DNA of 64,000 bases from Chloroflexota bacterium (lineage in GTDB: Bacteria; Chloroflexota; UBA6077; JACCZL01), in contig JAUJPG010000001.1 in NCBI GenBank assembly GCA_030447245.1, positions 22,338 to 86,337 on the forward strand. Direction: 5' to 3'. The position numbers were made by a program, and so were the translations under genes. Below, one piece after another: positions 27,626 to 36,132 of the stretch. The first letter of the stretch is position 1; every line of letters starts with the position of its first letter. The notes under the pieces were generated by a model that was given only the letters and a program-made list of their open reading frames with translations, was not told where the DNA came from and made no database searches.

Positions 27626-28203
27626 TGACGGACCAGATGCCGGCTCGGACACTGCCGCCGGTGCCGCGACTCGCGTCAATCGAAGAGCTGAACGGCTTGC
27701 CGCGGAGCGAGTTCGTCGTGGCGCTTCGACCACTCTTTGAGGCCGCGGCACCGCTCGCTGAGGCGCTGTACGCCCGGCGGCCATACCGGTCCTACCCCGA
27801 GCTGCTGGATCGGGCCAAGGAGATTCTGGTCGACCTGCCGTTGGATCAACGAGTGGCGGTGATCAACGCGCACCCGCGGATCGGCGAGGCGCCCACGGCG
27901 GTGCGCCGAAGCTCAACCCTTTCGTACCGCGAGCAGGGGTATGACCAGGAGGCAGGATTGGCCCGGGAGGAGCTGAATCGCGTCTACACCAGGCTGGCGG
28001 AGCTGAACCGCGCCTACGAGGAGCGCTTCGGATTTCGATTCGTCGTCTTCGTGAACCGCCGCCCGAAATCTCAGATTGTCGAGGTCCTGGAGTCGCGTCT
28101 AGGCAATACTCCCGAACACGAGGTCGCGACCGCGCTGCGCGACATGCTCCTGATCGCGCGTGACCGTCTGCGCTCGCTTGCCGGCAGCCCGGCCGATGCC
28201 TGA
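27625..28203 (+). CDS. OHCU decarboxylase
   Basis: A 192-residue helical protein that decarboxylates 2-oxo-4-hydroxy-4-carboxy-5-ureidoimidazoline to S-allantoin. The SIEELNGLPRSEFVVALRPL start, ARRPYRSYPELLDRA, the catalytic motif INAHPRIG and the FGFRFVVFVNRRPKSQI segment are typical. Its ATG (27625) overlaps the HIU hydrolase stop in TGATG, so the two steps that follow urate oxidase are translated together. The last codons overlap the start of a small membrane-protein gene. Confidence 0.93.
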   Translation: MTDQMPARTLPPVPRLASIEELNGLPRSEFVVALRPLFEAAAPLAEALYARRPYRSYPELLDRAKEILVDLPLDQRVAVINAHPRIGEAPTAVRRSSTLSYREQGYDQEAGLAREELNRVYTRLAELNRAYEERFGFRFVVFVNRRPKSQIVEVLESRLGNTPEHEVATALRDMLLIARDRLRSLAGSPADA

Positions 28204-28357
28204 AGGCCGCCGATTGTCGTACTCGACCCCGCTTCTCGTGGCCATGGGCGCTCTGATGGTGCTGATCGCGTTCCTCGCAGGTGTGGAGCCCTGGATGATG
28301 GCGATCGGGGCGGCCATCGCGATTGTCATGTTTCTGGTCGAGCGCAATCGAACCTGA
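28196..28357 (+). CDS. small two-helix membrane protein in the urate operon
   Basis: A 53-residue protein starting at ATG 28196, eight bases inside the OHCU decarboxylase gene. After a basic lead (MPEGRRLS) there are two hydrophobic stretches (PLLVAMGALMVLIAFLAG and MAIGAAIAIVMFLVERN) with a charged end. The overlapping start, the clean frame and the position between decarboxylase and urate oxidase suggest a real gene. No family is recognised. It could be part of a ureide transporter or a membrane tether, but this is speculation. Confidence 0.6.
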   Translation: MPEGRRLSYSTPLLVAMGALMVLIAFLAGVEPWMMAIGAAIAIVMFLVERNRT

Positions 28358-28394
28358 CCCTCAACCTGGGTCGCGTGAGATGGAGGGATCGAGG

Positions 28395-29358
28395 ATGGGT
28401 GCTGATCACGGCGGATCCGAGCGGCCGGGCGCCATCCGCGACACGCGCTACGGTAAGGCGGACGTCAGTGTCTACCGGACGTATGCGCGGCCGCTCAGTG
28501 GGCTGGCGCCAATTCCCGAATCGGCCTTCGTCGGTTGCGACAATACGCTGTTCGCGTGCGACGTCGACGTCGAGGTGTTCGGCGAGCACTTCTTGCCAGC
28601 CTACACCGAAGGCGACAACTCGACGGTTGTAGCAACCGACACGATGAAGAACTTCGTCCACCTCAAGGCGCTCGAATACAACGGCGCGACACTTGAAGGA
28701 ATGCTCTCCTTCGTCGGCCGAGAGCTGCTCCGGACCTACCCCGCCATGGAATCGCTGCGCCTGCGCGGCCGGGAGCTCCCGTTCGCACGCGCCTCAGTCC
28801 CGAACCGCGACGGCTTCGGGCCGAGCGGGGTGCTGTTCGAGCGTCAGCGGGGCGATTACGCGATTGCCACCGTTGACCTGCGGCGTGACGGGTCTGGAGT
28901 GACAATCGCCGACCATCAGTGCGGGCGCCACGGCTTGCAGCTTATCAAGATCACGGGCAGCGCCTTCGCCAGGTTCGCCCGCGACGCTTACACCACGCTT
29001 CCGGAGGTAATCGATCGGCCGCTGTTCATCTATCTGGACGTCGAGTGGCAGTATGCCGACCCCAACGATGCGTTTGCCCGGTCCGAGGAGATGTGGCGGT
29101 ACGTGGCGGCGGAGCAGGTGGGAGACGTGGTGCGCGCCGTCTTCCACGAGTTCGTCAGCATGTCAATCCAGCACCTCGTGCACGAGATGGGCCAGCGGCT
29201 CCTTGCGCGCTTCACCGAGCTGGCGCAGGTCTCCTTCGAGGCACAGAATCGCCTGTGGGACACTGCTGGCGTCTCTGAAGCAGATCCGCGGGGTGAAGGT
29301 GTATACCGACCCGCGCCCACCGTATGGGAGCATCGGCCTCACGCTTGCCCGATCCTGA
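28395..29358 (+). CDS. urate oxidase, with one frameshift near the C-terminus
   Basis: Cofactor-free urate oxidase (uricase) turns urate and O2 into 5-hydroxyisourate. Visible features are the charge-relay Lys in RYGKADVSVYR, Thr in VVATDTMKNFVHLKALEYNG, and the duplicated T-fold pattern, with FIYLDVEWQYAD and VFHEFVSMSIQHLVHEMG in the second half. The natural frame derails at a run of four Gs near 29290-29294; removing one G restores the family end (VKVYTDPRPPYGSIGLTLAR) and a stop at 29356-29358. The 964-base span is exactly one base too long, giving 320 residues after correction. ATG 28395 has GGAGGG seven bases upstream. Confidence 0.87.
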
Positions 29359-29566
29359 GGGACCCGGCGCGATCTCGCCATGACGGTGTTGGCGCCTCGG
29401 TTGCGCGGCGGAGTCCTACCAGGCTCCTGCGGCACGCCCTCGTCCGCGAGCATTCCGCTGCCGACGTGGCAAGAATCGAAGACCGGTGGCGCTGGCACGC
29501 TCCCTGCTCGCCGGGCGCAAAGAGTCGGTCGAGTTGGGGCGCGGCCGCCGAGCAAGGAGGTAGGCA

Positions 29567-30622
29567 ATGCCCGGGCGACGGTGGAAGCGGCGTGGGGCGG
29601 TATTGGCGGTGGCCGGCCTGAGCCTGCTCGGGCCCAGGACCCTGGCCCGGCTGCGCGAGGCGGACCTCAGCGGCCAGGTGGCGCTCATCACCGGCGGCTC
29701 GCGCGGGCTGGGGCTGCTGATGGCGCGCGAGCTGGCCCGTGAGGGATGTCGGCTGGCAATCTGCGCCCGTGACGAGGCCGAGCTTGAGCGTGCCCGCGCG
29801 GACCTCGAAGGCCGTGGCGCTACCGTGCTCGCGGTGATCTGCGATGTCGCCGACCGTAGCCAGGTCGACCGCATGGTACGCCAAGTCACAGAGCGGTACG
29901 GCCGAATCGACGTCCTGATCAACAACGCCGGCGTAATCCAATCTGGGCCGGTTCGGACGATGACCCTGGAGGACTATGAGGAGGCGCTCGGGACGATGTT
30001 CTGGGGCGTTGTCCACCCAACGCTCGCCGTCATGACCCAGATGATCGAGCGGGGGGCGGGTCGAATCGCCAACATTACCTCGATCGGCGGCAAGGTGAGC
30101 GTTCCCCACCTGGTGCCGTACGCCAGCGCCAAGTTTGCCGCGGTCGGCTTCAGCGAGGGACTCCGCGCCGAGCTGGCTGGCGAGGGAATCTCTGTCACGA
30201 CGATTGTTCCAGGGCTGATGCGGACCGGCTCGAGTTTCAATGCTTTCTTCAAGGGGCAGCAGGAGCGGGAGTTCCGTCTGTTCGCTATTCTCGACAGCCT
30301 GCCGTTCATTTCGATGGACGCCGAGCGCGCGGCCCGGCAGATCGTCACGGCGGTCAAGCGTGGCGAGGCGGAACGCATCCTGGGTATTCCGGCCAACGTC
30401 GCGGCGCGTGTCCACGGGGTACTCCCGGGGCTGACCACCGACGTGCTGGGACTCGTCAATCGACTGCTGCCGGGCCCGGACGACCGCGGGACGGCGAGGT
30501 CGCGCGGCTGGGACCTCTACGCGCGGAATCGCTCGGTGCTGCTGGATCGTCTGCTCGGCTGGAACCTCTCGGCGGCACGGCGGTTTAACGAGTACCCCAG
30601 GCACAGCAGCGCTGGACGCTAG
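29567..30622 (+). CDS. short-chain dehydrogenase/reductase
   Basis: A 351-residue classical SDR with a basic, hydrophobic N-terminal extension (RRGAVLAVAGLSLLG) that may act as a membrane anchor. The cofactor motif is ITGGSRGLGLLMA, followed by NNAGVIQ, catalytic Ser in ITSIGGK and the YASAK catalytic Tyr/Lys. A C-terminal extension of about 90 residues after the core ends with an Arg-rich part. The ATG at 29567 is preceded by AAGGAGG. The substrate is unknown; it lies 208 bases after the urate oxidase gene and may not belong to that operon. Confidence 0.87.
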   Translation: MPGRRWKRRGAVLAVAGLSLLGPRTLARLREADLSGQVALITGGSRGLGLLMARELAREGCRLAICARDEAELERARADLEGRGATVLAVICDVADRSQVDRMVRQVTERYGRIDVLINNAGVIQSGPVRTMTLEDYEEALGTMFWGVVHPTLAVMTQMIERGAGRIANITSIGGKVSVPHLVPYASAKFAAVGFSEGLRAELAGEGISVTTIVPGLMRTGSSFNAFFKGQQEREFRLFAILDSLPFISMDAERAARQIVTAVKRGEAERILGIPANVAARVHGVLPGLTTDVLGLVNRLLPGPDDRGTARSRGWDLYARNRSVLLDRLLGWNLSAARRFNEYPRHSSAGR

Positions 30623-30668
30623 GCGATTCGCGGAGCGGGCCGGTGACCTTCTGGCCGGGGCGCTGACG

Positions 30669-31052
30669 ATGGTCGAGCGACCGGCTGGCGAGACGATCTA
30701 CCTCGAGGGCGACGACGCGAACACGCCCTTCATCCACGGGAGCGGGCGAGTGTACGTCTTTGCCCGCGACGATTCCGGCTGCGACAGAATTGTCCACACG
30801 CTGGAACGAGGCGCGAACTTGGGCGCCATCAGCTTCCTCCGCGAGGTCCCACGCTATGCGACAATGCGCGCTGCAACCGATGTGTGCCTATGTACACTGA
30901 ACGGCGTGCCCTGTCCATCGGGGCTGGCGCCGCCAGTCGAGGGCACGGAGTCCGGTCCTAGCGAGGGTTCGCCCCCCTTCGGCCCGGAGACGTTTCGGGT
31001 GCCGAGGTGCCAGCCGCGCCCGACCTCACCGCTGCCTGCGTCTGAAAGCTGA
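30669..31052 (+). pseudogene. cyclic-nucleotide-binding domain remnant
   Basis: The first 75 residues look like a CRP-type cyclic-nucleotide-binding domain: VERPAGETIYLEGDDANTPF, the strand GRVYVFARDDSG, HTLERGANLGAISFLRE and PRYATMRAATDVCL. After that the frame turns into unrelated Pro/Gly-rich sequence, and no HTH follows. The same frame is open upstream (RRFAERAGDLLAGALTM), overlapping the SDR stop, so a longer start is possible. It could be a short stand-alone sensor, but a truncated or frameshifted regulator is more likely. It ends six bases before the formate dehydrogenase alpha gene. Confidence 0.5.
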
Positions 31053-31058
31053 ACGACG

Positions 31059-34000
31059 ATGAGGCTCCTGAAACTTCTGAAGCAACATGTCGGTATGGTG
31101 CCGAACCCGATCAGCGACGCCACGCGCGAGATCCGCGCCCGGACGCGTGGCGCGGACGTCTCGATCAGCGTCTGCCCGTACTGCGCAGTGGGCTGCTCGC
31201 AGCTCGTCTACTCGAAGAACGGCCGCGTCATCAACATCGAGGGCAATGACGCGAGCCCAATCAACGGCGGGACGCTCTGCCCCAAGGGCGCTGCGACGTT
31301 CGGCCTGCTGACTAGCCCGGCACGGGTCACGACGGTCAAATACCGCGCACCTTATGGCGACCGCTGGGAAGAGCGCCCGCTCGAGTGGGCGATGGAGCGA
31401 ATCGCCCAGCGTGTCAAGGAGACTCGCGACGCCCACTTTGAGGAGATCGCCGTGGACGGCACAATCGTCAATCGCACGCTGGCGATCGGCCATCTGGGTG
31501 GGGCGACGCTCGACAACGAAGAAAACTACCTGATCAAGAAGCTGTTCACGGCTGGTCTCGGGATCGTCGCGGTCGAGAACCAGGCGCGGATATGACATAG
31601 CTCGACGGTGCCCGGTCTGGGCTCACGGCTTGGCCGCGGTGGCGCGACGACCACGCAGCAGAGCATGGCCGACAGCGATTGCGTCGTCATTATGGGTGCC
31701 AACATGGCCGAGAATCATCCGGTTGGCTTCCGCTTCGTCATGAAGGCCAAGGAGCGCGGCGCGACGATCATCCACATCGACCCGCGGTTCTCGCGTACCT
31801 CGGCGCTGTCCGACGTCCACGTGCCGCTCCGCGCGGGTAGTGATCTCGTCTTCCTGGGGGCGCTCATCAACTACACGCTGAAGCACCACAAGTACTTCAA
31901 GGACTACGTCGTCCACTATACGAACGCGCCAGTCATCATCAACGACGACTACCGCGACACCGAGGAGCTTGGCGGGCTGTTCTCCGGCTACGTTGAGAAG
32001 GAGCGGCGCTACGACGCCGAGACCTGGCGCTATGCGGGACAGCCCGTCCATTCCGGCGCCGAGCAACATGCATCCGAGGACTTCCAGACGCGCGAAGGAG
32101 TGGCTGGGCAAGACGACGCTACCAAGCAACAGACCGACCCAACGCTCCAGGACCCGCGCTGCGTCTTCCAGATCGTCGCACGTCACTATGCTCGCTACAC
32201 ACCGGACATGGTCGAGCAGTCCTGTGGCGTTCCCCGCGAGCTATTCCTGAAAGTTGCCGAGGCAATCACCAGCAACTCCGGCCGCGATCGGACGACGTCA
32301 TTCGCGTACGCCGTTGCCTGGACCCAGCACACGACGGGCACCCAGATCATCGGAGCCTGCGCGCTGCTCCAGCTCCTGCTGGGCAACATCGGCCGACCAG
32401 GGGGCGGCATCCTGGCGCTGCGTGGCCACGCGACGATCCAGGGTTCAACCGACATTCCAACGCTGTACAACCTGCTGCCCGGCTACATTCCGATGCCATC
32501 GCGCCCGGTCCAGAGCCACGCCACGCTCGATGGCTTCATCCGCGAGGAGAAGCTGGAAACTGGCATCTGGCACGATCTGCCAAAGTACCTGGTGAGCCTG
32601 CTCAAAGCCTGGTACGGCGCCGCCGCTCAGCCGGACAACGACTTCTGCTACGACCTGGTGCCGAAGATCGAGGCCGACCACTCCTTCCAGGCGATGCTGC
32701 TCATGATGAAGGACGGGATCATGAAAGGGCTCTTCTGCATGGGCCAGAATCCGGCGGTGGGAGGGCAGAACTCGATCCTGGGCCGTCAGGCGCTGGCGAA
32801 CCTTGATTGGCTCGTCGTTCGGGACGTCCACGAGATCGAGACGGCCGCGTTCTGGTACGACGCGCCGGAGGCTCGGCGCGGAGACATCCGCCCGACGGAG
32901 GTGAAAACGGAGATCTTCTTCCTGCCGGCGGCGATCTCGGCGGAGAAGGAAGGTTCTTACACCAACACGCAGCGACTCGTGCAGTGGCACGACAAGGGTG
33001 TCGAACCGTCAGGTGATTGTCGCTCCGAGGCCACCTTCCTCTACGACCTCGGCAAACGGTTGAAGGAGCTGTACCGCGACGACGACGGCCCGCGGGGACG
33101 CCAGATCAATGCCGTCACCTGGGATTACCCGACCAAGGGGCCGTTCGGCGAGATCGACCTGGAGGCCGTAGTCAAGGAGATGAATGGCTACACGGTGGTG
33201 GACCGACGACCGGTGACCGGGTACGCGGAACTGACGGACGACGGGTCGACTGCCTGCGGCTGCTGGATCTACTCGGGAATCATGCCGGAGGAGGGAAGGA
33301 ACCTCGCGCGCGCTCGCAGCGGTGACGATCGGGCGGCGCTGGACTGGGGTTTCGCCTGGCCCGGCAACTGCCGCCTGCTCTACAATCGCGCCTCCGCCGA
33401 TCCCGATGGCCGACCCTGGAGCGAACGCAAGAAGTGGGTCTGGTGGGACGGCGAGCAGCGCCACTGGACCGGGCACGACGTGCCGGACTTCCCGACGACC
33501 AAGCCCCCGGACTACCGGCCGCCGCCTGGAGCCAAAGGGCTCGCCGCTCACGCTGGCGATGCACCGTTCGTCCGCCTCGCGGATGGCAAGGGCGCGCTGT
33601 TCGTCTCGGCCGGACTGAAGGACGGACCGTTGCCGACTCATTACGAACCGTGGGAGTCACCAGTCTCCAACCTTCTATATCCCGAACAATCGCGCAGCCC
33701 GGTCGCACTGTCATTTCCACGGCCCGACAATCGGTACCACGAGCCGGCGGATTTGCGATTCCCGTATGTCCTGACCACGTACCGCCTGACCGAGCACCAC
33801 TGCGCCGGCGGGATGAGCCGGTGGGTACCCTGGCTGGCCGAGCTTCAACCGGAAGGCTTCGTCGAGATCAGTCCAGAGCTGGCCGGCGAGCTGGGCATTG
33901 ACAACGGTGATTGGGTGACCGTGTCGACGCTGCGCGGCCAGATCGAAACACGAGCGATGGTGACCGCTAGGATCCAGCCGCTACGCATCGACGGCAAGAC

Positions 34001-34223
34001 GCTCCATCAGGTGGGAATGCCATGGCACTTTGGCTTCGGGGGCCTGGCCGCCGGCGCCATCGCAAACGACCTCATTGCGCTGGTTGAGGACCCGAACTCG
34101 AGGATTCACCAGGCCAAGGCGTTGACCTGCAACCTGGAGCGCGGGCGAGAGCCGAAGGCTGGTCGGCGAGGGACAGGCGGCGAAGGGCGGGGCATGCACC
34201 CCTCGCGAGACGACGGTGCGTGA
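31059..34223 (+). CDS. selenocysteine formate dehydrogenase, alpha subunit
   Basis: Molybdopterin-dependent formate dehydrogenase catalytic subunit, 1054 residues if the UGA at 31593-31595 (codon 179) is read as selenocysteine. The [4Fe-4S] ligands are Cys39, 42, 46 and 74 (CPYCAVGC...CPKG). Before the UGA comes EENYLIKKLF...AVENQARI and after it HSSTVPGLG, the exact setting of Sec in FdnG/FdoG-type enzymes, and the same frame stays open for 876 more codons to the C-terminal cofactor domain. A SECIS hairpin follows directly. There is no twin-arginine signal at the N-terminus (RLLKLLKQHVGMVPNP), unlike E. coli FdnG, so the enzyme probably faces the cytoplasm. It overlaps the beta subunit gene by eight bases. 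Confidence 0.93.
31593..31626 (+). promoter_or_regulatory. UGA selenocysteine codon and bacterial SECIS hairpin
   Basis: The UGA is followed by a stem-loop: GTGCCC (from 31608) pairs with GGG and CAC (to 31626) around the loop GGTCT at 31614-31618, with a CT bulge on the 3' side. Counting U of UGA as 1, the loop G and U fall at positions 23 and 24, the same positions and the same GGTCT loop as in the E. coli fdhF SECIS that SelB recognises. The bulge differs from the E. coli single U on the 5' side. Confidence 0.85.
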
Positions 34224-35076
34224 GCTGGATCCGGCCAACGGGAGCATCGGGCCTGAATCTTCGGCAGCGAACACTGGCGCGCGGCGTGGCGCGCTGGGTT
34301 TCGTTACCGACGTGACGCTTTGCATCGGCTGCAAAGCCTGCGAGGTGGCCTGTAAGCAGTGGAACGACTTGCCGATGGATGACCTGGGCTTGACCGGCCA
34401 CAGCTACGACAACACAAACGACCTCGGCGCGACGACCTGGCGGCACGTCGCCTTCGTCGAGCAGTTCGGTCAAGGGCGCGGCAGTCAGTCAATGTCCAAT
34501 GCGCCGGGCAGCAACTGGCTGATGCTGAGCGACGTGTGCAAGCACTGCGTCAACGCTGGTTGCCTCGAAGCCTGCCCGACCGGCGCGATCATTCGCACCG
34601 AGTTTGACACGGTCGTCATTCAGCAGGACATCTGCAACGGCTGCGGCTACTGTCTGCCAGCCTGCCCCTTCGGCGTCCCCGCCCTAAGTCAGACTGATGG
34701 CAAGGCGCATAAGTGCACCCTGTGCTACGACCGCTTGAAGGACGGGCTTGAGCCGGCGTGTGCCAAGGCCTGCCCGACAGACTCGATCCAGTTCGGGCCG
34801 ATCGCCGAGCTGATGCCAAGGGCTCGCAAGCGGGTGACGACGCTGCGGGAGCGCGGCGTCGAGTCAGCCTACATCTACGGCGACCGCGCGGTTGGCGGCA
34901 CCGGTGGGATCTCAGGGCTCAACGCCTTCTTTGTCCTGATCGACGCGCCGGAGGTCTACAACCTGCCGAACATGCCGGAGCTGCCGCAGCGCAAGACCAT
35001 GGCGAGCTATCTGACGACCATCGGGACCGCCGTCGCGTGCGGGGTGGCCACATACCTGACGCTTCGGAACAGATGA
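34216..35076 (+). CDS. formate dehydrogenase iron-sulfur (beta) subunit
   Basis: A 286-residue four-cluster ferredoxin-type subunit. The Cys groups are CIGCKACEVACKQW, CKHCVNAGCLEACP, CNGCGYCLPACP and CTLCYDRLKDG...CAKACP, the set seen in FdnH/FdhB and other membrane oxidoreductases. It carries electrons from the molybdenum subunit to the membrane subunit. The C-terminus holds one hydrophobic helix (ASYLTTIGTAVACGVATYLT), likely a membrane anchor. The start is GTG 34216, eight bases inside the alpha gene, and the stop overlaps the next ATG, so all three subunits are translationally coupled. Confidence 0.93.
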   Translation: MRELDPANGSIGPESSAANTGARRGALGFVTDVTLCIGCKACEVACKQWNDLPMDDLGLTGHSYDNTNDLGATTWRHVAFVEQFGQGRGSQSMSNAPGSNWLMLSDVCKHCVNAGCLEACPTGAIIRTEFDTVVIQQDICNGCGYCLPACPFGVPALSQTDGKAHKCTLCYDRLKDGLEPACAKACPTDSIQFGPIAELMPRARKRVTTLRERGVESAYIYGDRAVGGTGGISGLNAFFVLIDAPEVYNLPNMPELPQRKTMASYLTTIGTAVACGVATYLTLRNR

Positions 35077-36104
35077 CGTCGACGTATCGACGGGGCTGGG
35101 AGAGCAGACGAGGCAGCGGCCGTTCCGTCGAAGACGCGTCGAGGACCAACTACTACGGCCTACCGGCCATCCACAAGCCCCATTGGAACTGGTTGATCAT
35201 CGCCTACTTTTTTCTCGGGGGGCTGTCCGGGGGGAGTTACGCGGTGGGGAGCATCGCCGGGCTATTCGGGGACCGCGAGAGCCGTAAGATCGCGCGGGTC
35301 GGGCGCTACATCTCGTTCCTGGCACTGCTGCCCAGCCCGATACTCCTGATCCTGGACCTGGGCCGGCCCGAGCGCTTTCACCACATGCTACGAGTCTTGA
35401 AGGTGCGCTCGCCGATGTCGGTCGGCGTCTGGGTGCTGCTGATCTTTGGCGCATTCTGCTCGCTGTCGGCCGCTGGCCAGGCGGCCCAGGATGGGCTGCT
35501 CGGCCGGCGGAACGGTGCGGCGCGCTTACTGCGGGCTCTGCCGGGGCACGTGGTCGGAGCGCTCGGTATCGGCTCGGGCTTCGCGCTCGGGGGCTACGGC
35601 GGGACCTTGTTGTCGGCGACGGCGGTCCCGCTCTGGACCAAGAATGGCGTCTTGCTGGGACCACTCTTCCTGCTCTCGGCCGTCTCAAGCGCGACGGCGT
35701 CGATCACGCTGGTCCTGTCGCTGGCGCGAGGCACGCGCCCCACGACACTCGCCCGTTTGGAGCGGCTAGAAAGTCTTGCGCTCCTGAGCGAGGTCGCCCT
35801 GCTCTTGTTCACCCAATCGCGGCTTGGCCGGACGATTGCTCGGCCACTCGTCAAGGGTCGGCTCGGGCTGATCCACCACTTCGGAGTGCTTGGTCTTGGG
35901 CTCGCCGCTCCGCTCGTGCTCCAGTACATGGCGGCATTCCGCGGTGAGGCACCATCGCGCGTGGTAACGGCGCTGGCGTCGGCGCTCGCCCTGAGCGGCG
36001 GCGCGCTTTTCCGTTACGTGATCGTCACGGCTGGCCGCCTCTCGGCCGATGACCCACGGGCGACCTTCGACCTGGCGAGCGGTCAGAGCCCGACCGCTTG
36101 GTAG
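35073..36104 (+). CDS. NrfD/PsrC-like quinone-reducing membrane subunit
   Basis: A 343-residue membrane protein with about eight to nine helices. The opening (YYGLPAIHKPHWNWLIIAYF, then FLGGLSGGSYAVGS) is typical of NrfD-family subunits, which replace the haem-b gamma subunit of FdnI-type formate dehydrogenases and pass electrons to or from the quinone pool without haem. The ATG at 35073 overlaps the beta stop as ATGA. The longer frame upstream is only the shadow of the beta gene. Together with the Tat-less alpha subunit this predicts a cytoplasm-facing, membrane-bound formate:quinone oxidoreductase. Confidence 0.88.
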   Translation: MTSTYRRGWESRRGSGRSVEDASRTNYYGLPAIHKPHWNWLIIAYFFLGGLSGGSYAVGSIAGLFGDRESRKIARVGRYISFLALLPSPILLILDLGRPERFHHMLRVLKVRSPMSVGVWVLLIFGAFCSLSAAGQAAQDGLLGRRNGAARLLRALPGHVVGALGIGSGFALGGYGGTLLSATAVPLWTKNGVLLGPLFLLSAVSSATASITLVLSLARGTRPTTLARLERLESLALLSEVALLLFTQSRLGRTIARPLVKGRLGLIHHFGVLGLGLAAPLVLQYMAAFRGEAPSRVVTALASALALSGGALFRYVIVTAGRLSADDPRATFDLASGQSPTAW

Positions 36105-36132
36105 CGCGCACCACCCTCCCGTGAGCCGGCGA

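Noticed and set aside
29380..29742. Plus-strand frame between uricase and the SDR
   Set aside because: It overlaps the SDR in another frame and its peptide is low-complexity without any motif.
31059..34223. Formate dehydrogenase as two genes or as a frameshift
   Set aside because: Both parts are in the same phase and only a TGA separates them; the flanking residues and the SECIS hairpin point to selenocysteine.
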